Source of the DNA: Pochonia chlamydosporia 170
Lineage: Eukaryota > Ascomycota > Sordariomycetes > Hypocreales > Clavicipitaceae
Reading direction: 5' to 3'
Length of the DNA: 64,000 nt
Assembly (NCBI RefSeq): GCF_001653235.2
Contig: NC_035794.1
Location: 2,356,001 to 2,420,000, forward strand
The translations under genes and the position numbers were made by a program. Shown one piece after another: positions 1 through 11,541 of this stretch. The notes under the pieces are model-generated. The model did no database searches, had not been told where the DNA came from, and was given only the letters and a program-made list of their open reading frames with translations. Positions within the stretch are counted from its first letter, which is position 1; the number at the start of each line of letters is the position of its first letter.

Positions 1-3000
1 ACAGATTGATGCCGCATACATGAGTGCAATGGGCTGGAAGCCGCAGTCATCAGCGTCAGCTACCAAGAACACCGACTCATACGGCTCAAACGAAGCGCCG
101 TCTCTCCGGGCATTTTTCGCACGTTTAACATCGAGTGCCTCACAAGCCGGGTTGCGATCAAAGGCGCAAAGCGAAGATAACCTGGTGCAGCCACAAATTG
201 CCGAGGACGTCACCAAGGTGAATACATCGTCGATTTTCTTGAGTGCCACGTCAGCCACTGTGCACACCAAAGTTTCGTCCTCGTTTGCGTCTGAGCTTGA
301 AAGAGCTACTAAGAAGCCTCCGCCCAGTTCAACCAAGATTTCGGTTCTCACCGCGTCGTATGACGAGGCCGGAGCGTCTGAGAGTTCCGCTGCGAATGCT
401 GCCTTTAACAAAGCGACCGATGTGTTTGCTTCTGTTCTCCCGAATAAGAAGCCTGGTGGTCGCATCTTTATCGGGTTCCCGACAATGCAAACGACCGGCG
501 CTGGGATGCACGTTTCCGCCCCATCAGTCATTCCCACCGTGGAACGAGAGGCTATTGATCTGAACGCACGCTGGGTTAGGACCTGGAACGTTGAACTTCT
601 TCGCGCCGCCGGAATAGTGTGTAGATTGGCTTTTTCCAACGAAATGAGTGATCTGAGTCGCAGGATGCGATCCGCCGTCGAGAGCGGTCGGAAACTGTCC
701 AACGCCATCATTTCGAAATTCATGCCCGAGGCTCTGCATACGCTCAAGACATTTACATTTCATGATTCGACACCAAGCAATCAGGTTGGGCAGATCATGG
801 AAGAGGCGTTCTGGACCTGTTTCAAAAAGGCGTCTATCGAGATGTTCTCTAGTCAAGGCGTGCTCCAGACGACACATGTCCGTCTTGGGTCAGACGAGCT
901 CAATGGCTTTGTGGAAAGCATCCCGGTTGTCCCAGAGGAGATGAAGAGCTCGCCCTTTGTTCGGAAACTGATAGATTTCGGCCTCATCTCACACATTACA
1001 GTCACCGACGTCAAAAAGGAGCTCGAGGCCAAGGCCCTGAATAAATCTCAAATGGTCAAGTTCATCTCGTGGGCGGGCAAGAAGAGTTTGAGTGGTGAAC
1101 TCGACCCTGGCAGCCGCGCCGCGCTCCTTGAGGTTGCCGTTGCCACCATGGGCGATGAGGACTCGCAAGGCGAAATCGTGGCGCTCGGCAGCATCAGGAA
1201 TTACTTGAGTCTAAACATTATTCCCGCCCATGTACCGATACCGCCAACTACTGTTCCGTTTGCTCTCACGACCAGTTCGCATCCCTCTGAACTCCAAGCC
1301 CTTGGCTGGGAACCACTCGAGGTGCTGCCCTGGTTTCGCTATCTGCTGGAATCGACAAACTCCAGACCAGAGGACGAGAGCGTGACCAGGTCAGCCAAGT
1401 TTGCGGTGCAGGTGTTGGTCATTCTGTCCAAGAACTGGGACACAATCTCGAACAAGGATAAGACGACCTTGGCGTCGTTGGTCCAAGCTAATGCGGTCAT
1501 GCCCACCAAACTCGGGTTGAAGCGGCCGGGAGAATCATTTTTTCCCTCTGTAAAATTGTTTGACGACTTGCCCGTCATTCAGGGATGCGAAAAGGTCAAG
1601 GAGAAGTTCTTGTTTGCTGTTGGTGTGCGAAAAACAGTTGATCTCGAGACCATCTTTACGCGGCTAGTGAACGACTCTGGTGACGGCAGCCAGAAGAAAT
1701 GGAGTCACATGGAACTCATCAAATACCTGGCTTCTGTGCAAAACGACATCCCGTCCGACGATCTCAAGAAACTGAAAGAAACAAGATTCTGTCCTGCGGA
1801 GGCCGGTCCAAAGGGGATGGAACCTACCAAGGCGACAAAGACACTGTACAAGGTATCCGAACTTTTTGAACCCAAGGACTCTGTTCGCGCTCTGGGGTTG
1901 TCCATTCTGCAGTGGCCCGGCCCTCCTGGCAGTTTCCGCGCCAGCAGCCCCGAGGCCAGATTTTTGTCCGTCCTCGGGTTACGCTCGTATCCTTCTGTCC
2001 CAGAGCTGGTGGACATGATGGCATCCAAGGACGATACCCTGCGAACATCGGCAATGACGTATTTTATCGCCAACCACCACTCCAACAGATACGGGGCGTT
2101 TGATCTCGGCGAGACCCGCAAGGCCATTCTGCCACTGCAAGGCAGCACCCAACTTGTAACCCCGTCCGGGTGCTTTACCAACGAGAGAGCGGCGGTTCTT
2201 GGTTTCCATATCCTGAGGAGGGATCTGCACGACCACGCAAACGTAAGAGCACACCCTTGTCCCCCGATTTGCCTGGCCTTCATATCATTAACAGAATGCA
2301 GAAATTCGGCGTGGCAAGAGATCCACCGATGGTTGAGTGCGTCAACCGTCTGTTAGCCAGTCCTCCTGGAGATCGACAAGCGGCCACCACGCTTTTTGGC
2401 TACTTTGCCTCTCGAATCACCGAGGTTCGTGAAAATAGCTTGGCCAAACTGAGGAACGCACCGATCGTGCCAGTATCAAGGCCCAGCATTTCGAGAACAT
2501 CCACGACCTCGAGTGAAAAAGTATCGCACACCAGCCCGTCTCGCGCCTATCTGGGGACGTCTGCAACGTACGGGGACATTTTTGACTTTGTCGATTTTGG
2601 CCAAGAGGCAAATGCGTTTCTCTTCCATTGCGGCGCCAAGAGTGAGCCTACGAAACTCGAGGTTGCACACATGACGTGCACCGAGCCCGCAAGGTTACTC
2701 AGCGTGTTGCAGAGCCCAGAAAAGTACATGGACCTGCTCAAATCTCTTGCGGAGGCATCGGCCACTCTTCATCGTGACAAGGAGCTCTGGCGCAAGCTGA
2801 AAACAGCGCCATGCCTGCTAGCGTACAAGGAATTGGCACCGACGACCAAGGCTTCATTGATAGAGCTGGAAGAAGATGAGGCGCCCATCAAGCAATATCA
2901 ACTCGCTTCGGCTAGTCAGATTGTGGTTGTGGACGACATCATCAGCTACCGTCTGTTCAAGGATTACTTGATATGTGCGCCAGAAGAAGATGCACTCGAA

Positions 3001-4700
3001 AACTTCTATCTCCAGCTCGGTGCGCAAAAGCTGAGTGGCATTGTTCAAGAGGATGTACGTATCGGACCTCACACAGCCCGACACAAGACGGCAGAGCAGT
3101 TGCGAAAACATGTCGTGGAGAGGTCAAAGATTTTCCTTTACGAGTATGCCAACTATCGCCGGGACGCTGTCAAACACGACTCCAAGTGGCTGGAGAAGAA
3201 CCTTCGGGTGGAAATGGTTCGCTCGGTCGCTCTGCGCCGCACGTTGAAAGGCCATCGGCAATCGCACACTGAGAAACGATCCGCCGCCGGCGCATACGAA
3301 GATCGGGCATGGGTTCTGTACGTTGCCGATGACGGTCAGCCAGATATGTACCAGGTGGGACAAGCCGTCTGCCAGATGCTTCTGAACAGACCGAACCAGC
3401 AAGCCTACCTGTTCTTTGAGCCATTCCTTACGCTGGATCTTTACGGCCTCAGGGCACGTGGCTATAACGTGGACCGCATTCTTCGCGCCAAGGCTGCCGA
3501 GGCAAGAATTGCAGAAGAGGAGAGACGCAAGGCACTGGAAGAGGAGCAACAGAGGATACAGGAACGGGAACAAACCTGGGCTCAACAAGGAAAGACTACC
3601 GATGACAGCAAGATTCGCCAACTCCCCAGTGCGGCAGAGGCAGCCAGACAAGTTGCGCGGACCCCGGAGCAGCCGGCGAAACCGATGATGCCAGGTGCAT
3701 GGGGCACACCGGACGATGCAGCGACAGACGGAACGCATCAGTCAAAGAAGGGGGGTGGGCTCTTTGCCAATCTCAGTCGTAGGTTAGGTTTCGACAGCCA
3801 GGACGAAGGCAAAGATGACGCAAAGTCGCAGCTGGAGCAGTTTATGGACAACGCCTTTGCCCAGACCGGAAACGAGCCATCCACTTCATCACACGAGAAC
3901 AATACCAAGCGTCCTCAGCAAGATGATGGGCGCGTCACCAGTCCTGCCGTGGTACAGCAAAACCTCCTCAACGCCGTCAACGCGACTCGGGCACACGGAT
4001 CCGATCATGTGTTTTCCGAGCCCAAGGTCAACCAGGTCAAGGAGCAGGCCACCTACTGCGACAGTACTCCAGCACAAAACATTACGTTTGCCGCAGAGGC
4101 GTCCAATGGGATGAAAATATATGTGTCAAAAACCATGCAAGCCAATGCCGCAACTTTCTTGTCGTCCAACATTGGGCCAGTCAATTCTTTTGCGTCGCTC
4201 TTGGTCGAGATTGGAGGCATATACTCCTTGTCGCCCAAGGTTCTGCACATTTTCTACGACGAGTCTGGGGGCACTATTGCATTCAACACCGGCGGAAGCA
4301 TATTCTGCAATTTTCGATTCTTTCTCCAATTGCATGCGGCGCAGATCCAGAGTGGCAGTGGGAAAGCCGAAGCGGCCACCTGGTGGTGGGTGGTGCTGGC
4401 TCACGAATTGGCTCACAATCTTGTGTCTCCGCACAACTCGGATCACAGCTACTACACGTACGTTGTCCATTATGGAATTACTCACTGCACGCCAAGTACT
4501 AACACCTTGCTAGGGAGTCGTTTATTCAGCAATACATGGCAAAGATGGTTGCCAAGGTTGCTCAAATGTCAGGCACTGGAGCTGCTCCCTCTGTACCACC
4601 CCCTCTTCCCCGTCCTCCGACTACTGCTTCCACTCAATCTCAGATCCCTCCGCCTCCATATACGCTAAATGCAGATAGGCGGGATAATATGTTTGGTTAA
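1..4700 (+). CDS. DUF3684-family protein, 5' partial, with C-terminal HExxH site
   Basis: The frame is open through the left edge, so the N-terminus is missing. Exons are 1-2242, 2302-4457 and 4514-4700; both introns (59 and 56 bp) are GT-AG, and the second has a perfect CTAAC branch site. About 1,527 residues are visible. The sequence matches large fungal DUF3684 proteins. From knowledge of the family, the missing N-terminus normally carries a sacsin/Hsp90-like ATPase fold; this cannot be seen here. A charged, probably coiled-coil stretch (rich in E, R, Q) lies near nt 3480-3600, followed by a disordered linker. Near the C-terminus is HELAH with a further His six residues on (nt 4402-4434), spaced as in HExxHxxxxxH zinc peptidases. 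The protein ends in a Pro-rich tail. Substrate and role are unknown. The family assignment is firm; a peptidase activity is inferred. Confidence 0.85.
2243..2301 (+). other. Intron of the DUF3684 gene with two nested acceptor AGs
   Basis: The donor is GTAAGA at 2243. Two acceptors follow a CATTAAC-like branch site: CAG at 2292-2294 and CAG at 2299-2301. Only the second keeps the reading frame (phase 0) into the downstream exon; use of the first would shift the frame. Confidence 0.8.
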
Positions 4701-5047
4701 TTGTGCAAGGTCTTAGAATGAGTGAGCATCGCCACTCTTGCCATTACTGTATAGATTTCGCGTGTGCATAGAGTTACATTACGAGACATGACGAATGTAA
4801 GAATAGCTAGAATAGTGTTTACCAAAGAATACCTTTGAATGCCATTGCCATTCTGTTCCAAAGCTTTCGCTCCCAGGTATTGTGGTCGTCGAAGTGAGGG
4901 GAACATGTGACCAAACACGTGACCTGATCCATGGCTAGCAAGCTCCATCACCAACGACCTCACCACCACGAGCACCAACATTTCGGCAACCACCAACTCC
5001 CACCACTTCCACCGCTCAATCGCCTCCCGAGCGACCAATTGCCCACA
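4701..5047. other. Short intergenic spacer
   Basis: This lies between the DUF3684 stop codon and the complex I subunit start. Its right end (from 4931) is open in frame with the downstream start and could encode a His-rich extension. No other feature is seen. Confidence 0.6.
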
Positions 5048-5408
5048 ATGGTTCACCGCATCGCATTCTGGAGCTGCTTCGGTACGTTTCCCGCACAACA
5101 ACCCCCAATCGCCGACTTTGAACGCCATGCCCCCGACTCAGTATCAAGCTAACTATCCCTGCCTAGGCCTCGCCGTCCGCTTCTGGCAAGTCGGCATCGA
5201 AATGCGTCCTTTCTTCAACAAGTCTTCCCTATGGGCATATCCTGCGTACGCTCTGGGCGGCGCCTCCTTCGGCTACTGGCTCCAGGGCATCGACGACAAG
5301 CAGAGCGCCATGTTGAGCGAGCGAAAAGCGTTTTTGCTAGAGAAGAGGAAGAGAAAGGCGGAGCGGGAGGCAGCGGAAGCAGAGGGCGCTGCTGGGGCGT
5401 TGCAGTAA
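5048..5408 (+). CDS. Probable fungal complex I (NADH:ubiquinone oxidoreductase) 14 kDa-type accessory subunit
   Basis: Exons are 5048-5081 and 5167-5408, joined over an 85-bp GT-AG intron, giving 91 aa. The protein starts MVHRIAFWSCFG and continues with a conserved aromatic block (RFWQVGIEMRPFF, then LWAYPAYALGG), then a short hydrophobic stretch and a highly charged Lys/Arg/Glu helix to the C-terminus. I recognise this as the small protein annotated in filamentous fungi as an NADH-ubiquinone oxidoreductase 14 kDa subunit, expected in the mitochondrial inner membrane. The start at 5048 gives the conserved N-terminus. An in-frame ATG at 4931 would add 39 residues rich in His and Pro. The gene is convergent with eIF2B delta, with 166 bp between stop codons. 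The exact subunit name is uncertain. Confidence 0.65.
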
Positions 5409-5574
5409 ATTGAGAGGGCAGGGTTGTTCTACAAGACGTGGCTTGGCGTGTAAGAATTGTACATATGGGATAGAAGCGCATTTGGGAAATAAAAGACTGT
5501 TTCTTTTGTGCTACTGCATTGGGCTTCATTTGACGTGGGCTCGACATGGGATGACATGAATTTATATTACTACT

Positions 5575-7003
5575 CTACAGCTCTTCCAACTTTCGCAGAA
5601 TGGCGGGGACAGACATGGCTGATGAGTTGCCTAGCTCGGTGACGACGACGGAGATGAATTTGTCTCTGGTGGTGTCGAACAGCAGTCTGAACCCCTCGTC
5701 TGTGTTTCTCTCGGGATCAATCTCATTGTAGGTGAGCGAGTCAATCGACACTCGTTCCGTGAAATTGATGGTCTCGCACAAAGCCACCACCCGGAGCCCC
5801 AAGTCCGTAGCAACCGTGGCAATGTCGCAGGTGCCCGCGCGGGCGTACATGGAGCCATTGCTAAACATGGCCTCTGCGGCGGCAAACACCATTGTCGACT
5901 CCTGCAGATTTGACCGTAGAGCACCCATATCGGAGGCATAGGTGACGGGAATGCCGGCGGCGGCCAGCTTCTTTGCGTGTTCGAGTCCCACGCGGTCAAA
6001 GGGGTCGTCGACAAGGATAACTTTGAAGCGTTTGCCGTCTGACTTGGCCTGCAGGAGGGAACGCTCGACGAGCTTGTGGTGGGCATAGGTGAGGATGACT
6101 TCGTCGTCTTCAATCATGTCCGCGGCCGTCTTGGCAATGACAAAGTCGGCGAGGGTGATGCGCTCGTGGATGAAATTGTCAATGGCTTCGCAGAGGACCT
6201 TTTTGGCGTCGCTGTCGGGCAGATCAATGTCGATCTTGCTAATCTGGAGCTTGAGCCACCTGATGGCGTTGCCCATGGAGAAGCACATGGGTCGACAGGC
6301 TGTGAGGTACTCGATCTGAGGGTTGAGGAAGTGCGACGTGAAGTGGCGGGAGAATGTGTTGCCGTGGGGGGTGGTGTACGCATCAATGACCTGGGCATTT
6401 GTTAGAGCTCGTGTATACAGAGGTGTGAGTGGAAAGGTGAAGAGATACCTTTTTGAACGCCAGCAGCGTGGCTTCGAGCCGAGTGATGCTATCGCTAATC
6501 TCGAATGTGCTCATTTGCTGTCCCAAGGCGAGAACAGTGGGAGTGACGTCCTTGTCCGCCTGTGTCATGGCGATCCTTCGCGCCATGGACAGATGGCTGA
6601 AGCATTCTGGGATCTTGGGCTTCACAACTTCCTTCACCGCAGGCGCCGGGACGGCACGCGAAGCTGAACGCTGGTGACTCGAGACCGGGTGGCCACCTTG
6701 CTTGGGGACATTGGCCTTGCCCTTGCCTGATTTTGCATCGGCAGCAGCTCCTTGTGGTCCTACAGGCCCCGTTGTTGCTCCTGCTGCTGCGCCTTGTGCA
6801 AGCTTTGCTTGTGCCCTTCTGGCCGCCTTTTCCTCCTTAGCCTTCTTCTTCAGTTCGGCATTTGATAGCTTCTTCTCGCCGGGGGCATCTGTGGCTGCGG
6901 CTTGGCCCTTTTGAGGGGGATTTTTCGTCTGGCCCTGGGGATTCTGGTCCTTCTTTGCGGCGGCGTCGCCTGTGGGAGCGACCTGTGCCCCCTCGGTAGC
7001 CAT
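5575..7003 (-). CDS. GCD2: Translation initiation factor eIF2B subunit delta
   Basis: Exons are 6449-7003 and 5575-6390, with a 58-bp GT-AG intron, giving 456 aa. eIF2B is the cytosolic guanine-nucleotide exchange factor for eIF2; the delta subunit belongs to its regulatory alpha/beta/delta core, which senses phosphorylated eIF2. The N-terminal third is a Lys/Ala/Gln-rich, low-complexity region typical of delta subunits. The C-terminal two thirds is the eIF2B/MtnA-type Rossmann-like domain, with blocks such as AIDNFIHERI, ILTYAHHKLVE, VILVDDPFD and the C-terminal FERVSIDSLTYNEIDP-type region. A second in-frame ATG lies 24 nt upstream at 7027; I chose 7003 because MATEG fits better, but this is not certain. 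The gene is divergent from ARG7 across a spacer containing four Gcn4/CPC1-type boxes. Confidence 0.92.
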
Positions 7004-7238
7004 GAGGGCTGGACGTCTGTTGGTCAACGGGCGTCGAACGTGATGGGATAGTTTCGACGAGGGGCACGGTTGGGTCGGTGAGGGGACGATTCGGTTGCCA
7101 ATCGAAGAGGAAGAACTTGGATGGCTTTCTAGATGTGCTGCATGACGATTTTCAAGTGTTGTGGGAAATTTGCAGGTCGGCGAAGGGTTAAATGGTGCTG
7201 ATGGCAGCTTGGCTCAAAATTGATGGTTTGAGAAAAGT

Positions 7239-7245
7239 TGAGTCA
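7239..7245. promoter_or_regulatory. Gcn4/CPC1-type box TGAGTCA
   Basis: This is a perfect match to the palindromic TGA(C/G)TCA element, 236 bp upstream of the eIF2B delta start codon (minus-strand gene). Confidence 0.5.
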
Positions 7246-7494
7246 CTGAGGTTGGGTGGAGGATTCATGCCCCGCGCTAAGAACCTTTGAAGCTACAGTC
7301 CTCCGTCACCCAGCAAAGGGGCAGGCAGAAGGCGAGGTGACCCAAGCGCTACTTCATTATGACGGCGGATATTGGTAAATTCAAAATAAAGTGATTCTGC
7401 TATTTATTGCGATGCCTTGATTGCGGCTTGGTTGAGCATTTGTTGGATGCCGAAATTCGGCATCTGCTGCCAGGGGAAAGATTTGGTAACATCT

Positions 7495-7501
7495 TGAGTC
7501 A
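7495..7501. promoter_or_regulatory. Gcn4/CPC1-type box TGAGTCA
   Basis: This perfect TGAGTCA sits inside the longer palindrome TTGAGTCAA, in the middle of the eIF2B delta/ARG7 spacer. Confidence 0.4.
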
Positions 7502-8215
7502 AACACACAAGATTTTAGAAGCAACACCTGCAGTCATCAAAGATTGACACGGCAAATCTACGATATTCATCTCGCAAAGACATTTACCACCATTGACTAA
7601 AACGCATTGCTTTGTATGCCCATTGAGATTCAAAATTCCCACCCGGCGTCTTCAAGACCGATCCAGCACTTCACCCCAATCCTTCTTCACGTCAGCCTGA
7701 AAAGACCAACCGCAATGAAAGACAAAAGTCAAAAGAGGGTTCCAAAAATTCCCTGCCCGAATAAATCAAACAGGAGCGGTTTTGTTATAGTTTTCAACTA
7801 GCAAAATTCCTCTCTCAGCTTATCGCTTCACGGAGAAGGAAGACGCCCGTGCACTTGGATGGAGAAGAAAGGAGAAAAAGAAGGCTGAAAGGAAAGGAGG
7901 GAGGCCGAGGATTTATAGGTAAATTTTGCTGTGTGGGATCACTCTGCTTAGGTAATAGTTGGGCAGGGGTGACAGGGATGTGTGTGCTGTGATTGGTCAG
8001 TGGGGCTAGGCTTCTGTTGTGACTTTGCAGCCGCAGTGCTGCCTTGCAGTCGACTTTTTGCATTCTGCTGCGGAAAAGATCATGGGAACCATGTTGACTG
8101 CGTGTGACTTGATCTGAGCATTTCTGTGAGATGATTACGTTAGGGTGAAGTCTTTACGCCATTGACTGTTTGAACTCACATTGTGTTGCTACGTCTGGAG
8201 TGCAAGGTTTGGAAT

Positions 8216-8222
8216 TGACTCA
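8216..8222. promoter_or_regulatory. Gcn4/CPC1-type box TGACTCA
   Basis: This is a perfect TGACTCA about 445 bp upstream of the ARG7 start codon. Confidence 0.5.
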
Positions 8223-8570
8223 TCTCGTGGGCAAAGTCATCAGCAAGTGAGCCGATGTCGTCTTGTGCGCTTTTGGCTTCGGAATAGTACAAACTACGCA
8301 ATAAGAGACTCAACCCTTTGAACTAGCATGTCTCAAAGCTTCTGAATGGCGCCTGTTTGCCATTGGAGCTGACCGGTCCAGCGTATCCAAAGACGAAGCT
8401 GGAGAGATGAGTCTCCATGCCTGCAAACCGTAGAGTATAGATGCACAACGAATACACCAATATAACTAGCTATAAATCCATTGGAATTACAAACTTGTAA
8501 TTGTTCTTGTCCATAAATGCGGCACACTGCACTTGGCTTTCCGGCCATTAATTTCTGCATCGCAACCGGT

Positions 8571-8577
8571 TGAGTCA
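8571..8577. promoter_or_regulatory. Gcn4/CPC1-type box TGAGTCA near ARG7
   Basis: This perfect TGAGTCA lies 90 bp upstream of the ARG7 start codon, the best placed of the four. Amino-acid biosynthesis genes of fungi are classic targets of this element. Confidence 0.6.
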
Positions 8578-8666
8578 CCGCCATGACATGGCCAGTCACC
8601 ACATACTAGGTATCCGGCCATAGAGCACCGACATTCAAACCTTCACCCTCCCACATCACCACCAGG

Positions 8667-10061
8667 ATGAAGTTTGCTCGCGCCTTTTCCACCAACGGCG
8701 TCCCCGCCAAAAAGGTCAAATATGTCCCTACCTCGGGCACCTATCCCAAAGGCTTCTCAGCCGCGGGTATCTTCTGCGGCGTGAAGCCTGGAAACACGAG
8801 TAAACCGGACATTGCTCTCGTCACATCAGACCGCGACTGTGCCGCCGCTGCCGTCTTCACCAAGAACAAGTTTCAGGCTGCTCCGGTCACCTTTAGTCGA
8901 AAATTGCTGCAGAGCAAGTCCAATGCTGGCCTGCGCAGCGTCATTGTCAACTCTGGCAACGCCAATGCGGTGACCGGCATCGGAGGTCTGCAAGATGCGG
9001 CCAAGATGGCTGAGACGACGGACCAGAGGGTCGGAACCGAGGACTCTACCATCGTGATGAGCACTGGTGTCATCGGCCAGAGGTGAGAGGAGTCCAACAG
9101 AGTCCAATTGACTTGTGTGAGGGTGTATTGCTAAATTGTTTGCAGGCTGCCGATTCAAAAGATTGTGGACCACATTCCGCTGGCCATCCACCGGGCTGGT
9201 GATACACACAAGGACTGGCTCAACTGCGCAACGGCCATTTGCACAACAGACACGTTTCCCAAGCTCATGTCCAAGTCGTTTGAGCTTCCTTCTTCGCCGG
9301 GCATTGAATACCGCATTGCGGGCATGACCAAGGGTGCCGGCATGCTGGCACCCAACATGGCTACCCTGTTGACGATTTTGGCCACCGACGCTCCCATTGC
9401 GCCCAGCATCATGACCAATGTCCTCAGGCACGCCGTGGACCGGTCGTTCAACTCCATCACTGTTGACGGCGATACCTCTACCAACGACACTGTCGCCTTG
9501 TTGGCGAATGGTGCTGCGGGTGGCAACGAGGTTTCGTCTGAGCAGTCCCCCGACTACCAGGCCTTCCAGACCGTCCTGACCGACTTTGCTACCGATTTGG
9601 CCAAGTACATTGTCCGCGACGGCGAAGGCGCTACCAAATTCGTCACCATTCGCGTGGTGGACAGCGCATCGGAGGAGTCAGCCCGCCAAGTCGCACGATC
9701 CATTGCCCTTTCGCCGCTGGTCAAGACTGCCCTGTACGGCAGAGATGCCAATTGGGGTCGTATCCTGTGCGCTGCTGGCTACGCACTGATTTCGAAGCCC
9801 GGCCAGCCCGTGAATGATGTGCCCGAGATTGTTCCCGAGAAGACCAGCGTCTCCTTTATTCCCACCGACGGATCCAAGGAGCTCAAGCTGCTGGTGAATG
9901 GCGAACCGGAGGTGGTGGACGAGAAGCGGGCGAGTGAGATTCTTGAGATGGAGGACCTTGAGATTCTGGTTACGCTTGGCACGGGTAACGCGAGCACCGT
10001 GCACTGGACATGCGACTTTAGCCACGACTACGTTACGATCAATGGGGATTATCGGACGTGA
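8667..10061 (+). CDS. ARG7: Glutamate N-acetyltransferase / ornithine acetyltransferase (ArgJ), mitochondrial
   Basis: Exons are 8667-9082 and 9146-10061, with a 63-bp intron, giving 443 aa. The enzyme moves the acetyl group from N-acetylornithine to glutamate (and in bifunctional members uses acetyl-CoA), closing the acetyl cycle of arginine synthesis in the mitochondrial matrix. The start [11 protein letters not shown], basic and lacking acidic residues, fits a matrix presequence. ArgJ hallmarks are present: [10 protein letters not shown] near residue 110, [12 protein letters not shown] with the autoproteolysis site before Thr about 212 (which becomes the nucleophile), and GDTSTNDT and GRDANWGRI further on. 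Length is normal for the family. The gene is convergent with HIS3, with about 200 bp between stop codons. Two CPC1-type boxes lie upstream. Confidence 0.96.
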
Positions 10062-10260
10062 GATGTTGAAGTAGGCGATTTTGGCTCGAGTTAACGACAG
10101 ATTAATAGAATACATTTCATCGTGCATAGGGTAATCGACGCCGCACCATTCACAGAATTGCATAGTACAACACCACATGGCCATTACAATGTCATGACTT
10201 ATATTTACCCAATTGTGTATCTCTACCCAAGTCTGAATCATTCTCGCAATATGCCCGAGC

Positions 10261-11004
10261 TCAAGCACTCAACGTACCCTTGGTACTGGGAACCTCACCC
10301 TCCTTGCCCTTCACCCTCGTCGTAGCCATCTTGATAGCCACAGCCAACGCCTTGAACGCACTCTCCGCCCTGTGGTGGTCATTATCACCCCGTAGACAGT
10401 CAACGTGGAGCGTAACACGAGCACCCTGCGCAAAGCTCTGCAGGCAATGGGGAACCATCTCGGTGCTCAGCTTCCCCAACCACTCGCGCTTCAAACCCAA
10501 GTCAACCACGCTATAGGGGCGATTTGACAAGTCGACGACTGCCCGGGAGAGGGCCTCGTCCAGCGGCGCATAAGCGTATCCGAATCGAGCGACGCCGGCG
10601 AGATTACCGAGCGCCTGGTTGAAGGCGTATCCGAGAGCGATGCAGCAGTCTTCGGCGGTATGGTGGTCGTCAACTAGCAGAGTGGTTTCAGGTCAGCGCT
10701 CGTCAAAGTTATATAGTAACGAGGAAGACAAACTGTGAAGATCGCCCTCGCAGTTGATGGCGAAACTCCAGCCAGCGTGCTTGGCTAGCGCATGGAGCAT
10801 GTGATCGAGGAATCCGATGCCGGTGTTTACGGAGATGATTTGCGACTTGCTGGACTGCGAGGCATGGCCGGTGGTGGCCTTGAGCAGACGGGCATCAGTG
10901 TCGGCTGGGAATTCGCCGCCGTCGAGGTTGATGGCGAGCTGGATCTTGGTCTCGTTGGTGTCGCGGGCGAGGGCGGCCGATCGGACGGGGAGAGGGGATC
11001 CCAT
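10261..11004 (-). CDS. HIS3: Imidazoleglycerol-phosphate dehydratase
   Basis: Exons are 10734-11004 and 10261-10673, with a 60-bp intron (donor GTTTGT), giving 227 aa. The enzyme dehydrates imidazoleglycerol phosphate to imidazoleacetol phosphate, the sixth step of histidine synthesis, in the cytosol. The manganese-binding His clusters are visible: [24 protein letters not shown] (directly after the splice junction) and [13 protein letters not shown] near the C-terminus. The start [10 protein letters not shown] fits the family; the frame stays open upstream to an ATG at 11202, which would add a low-complexity extension and is not preferred. The gene is divergent from CDC16. No perfect TGA(C/G)TCA box was found upstream, only TGAGTGA near-matches. 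Confidence 0.96.
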
Positions 11005-11541
11005 TGTGAGTGATGTTGGCTGTGGGTTTCCGACTGAACAGGATCGAATTGATCTTGCGCTGGTGAAATTGACGGAAAAGGACGCAAGTGAGTGAGGCGA
11101 CGTGAGATTCGAGGTGTCGAGCTCGGGTGTTGGAGTCGGGGTCCTGTATCGGCGGCCAATCTGGACAACTTTTTTTCCAATGCCGCCGCCGTGACACAGC
11201 ATGGGCCCTTGCACCGTTTTCGCTGGCTCTCTTTGTTCATACGTCAGACGTCAACTGCTCTGTATGGCTAGTTTTTCGTTTGTCAGTGCCGCTCTGGGGC
11301 GTGTGTGCTGGAGCTACCCCGCTATTCCCGAGCCCACGCCCCTGGAGCTTGCCATGCGTCGCTGTCATCTTGGCAGGCCAAGGTTGACGCGCCAGGGCCA
11401 ATCGCACGCGCTGCAACCTGACTTCATCAACATCATGTTGCCAGCATACGGATAATCATGCCACGTTTCTAATTCGAACCACACCGCAGACCACCATAAC
11501 CTTGCTACTTGATTTCTTATGCAGCTCATGCTTCCCGCAAT
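11005..11541. other. Divergent promoter spacer between HIS3 and CDC16
   Basis: These 537 bp hold the leaders of the two flanking genes. No coding or structured RNA feature is recognised. Confidence 0.6.

Larger units (their letters stand above)
7004..8666. other. 1.66 kb divergent promoter region between eIF2B delta and ARG7
   Basis: No coding exon is supported. It contains the 5' leaders and promoters of both flanking genes and four perfect TGA(C/G)TCA heptamers, listed separately. Short open frames here lack any recognisable protein character. Confidence 0.7.
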
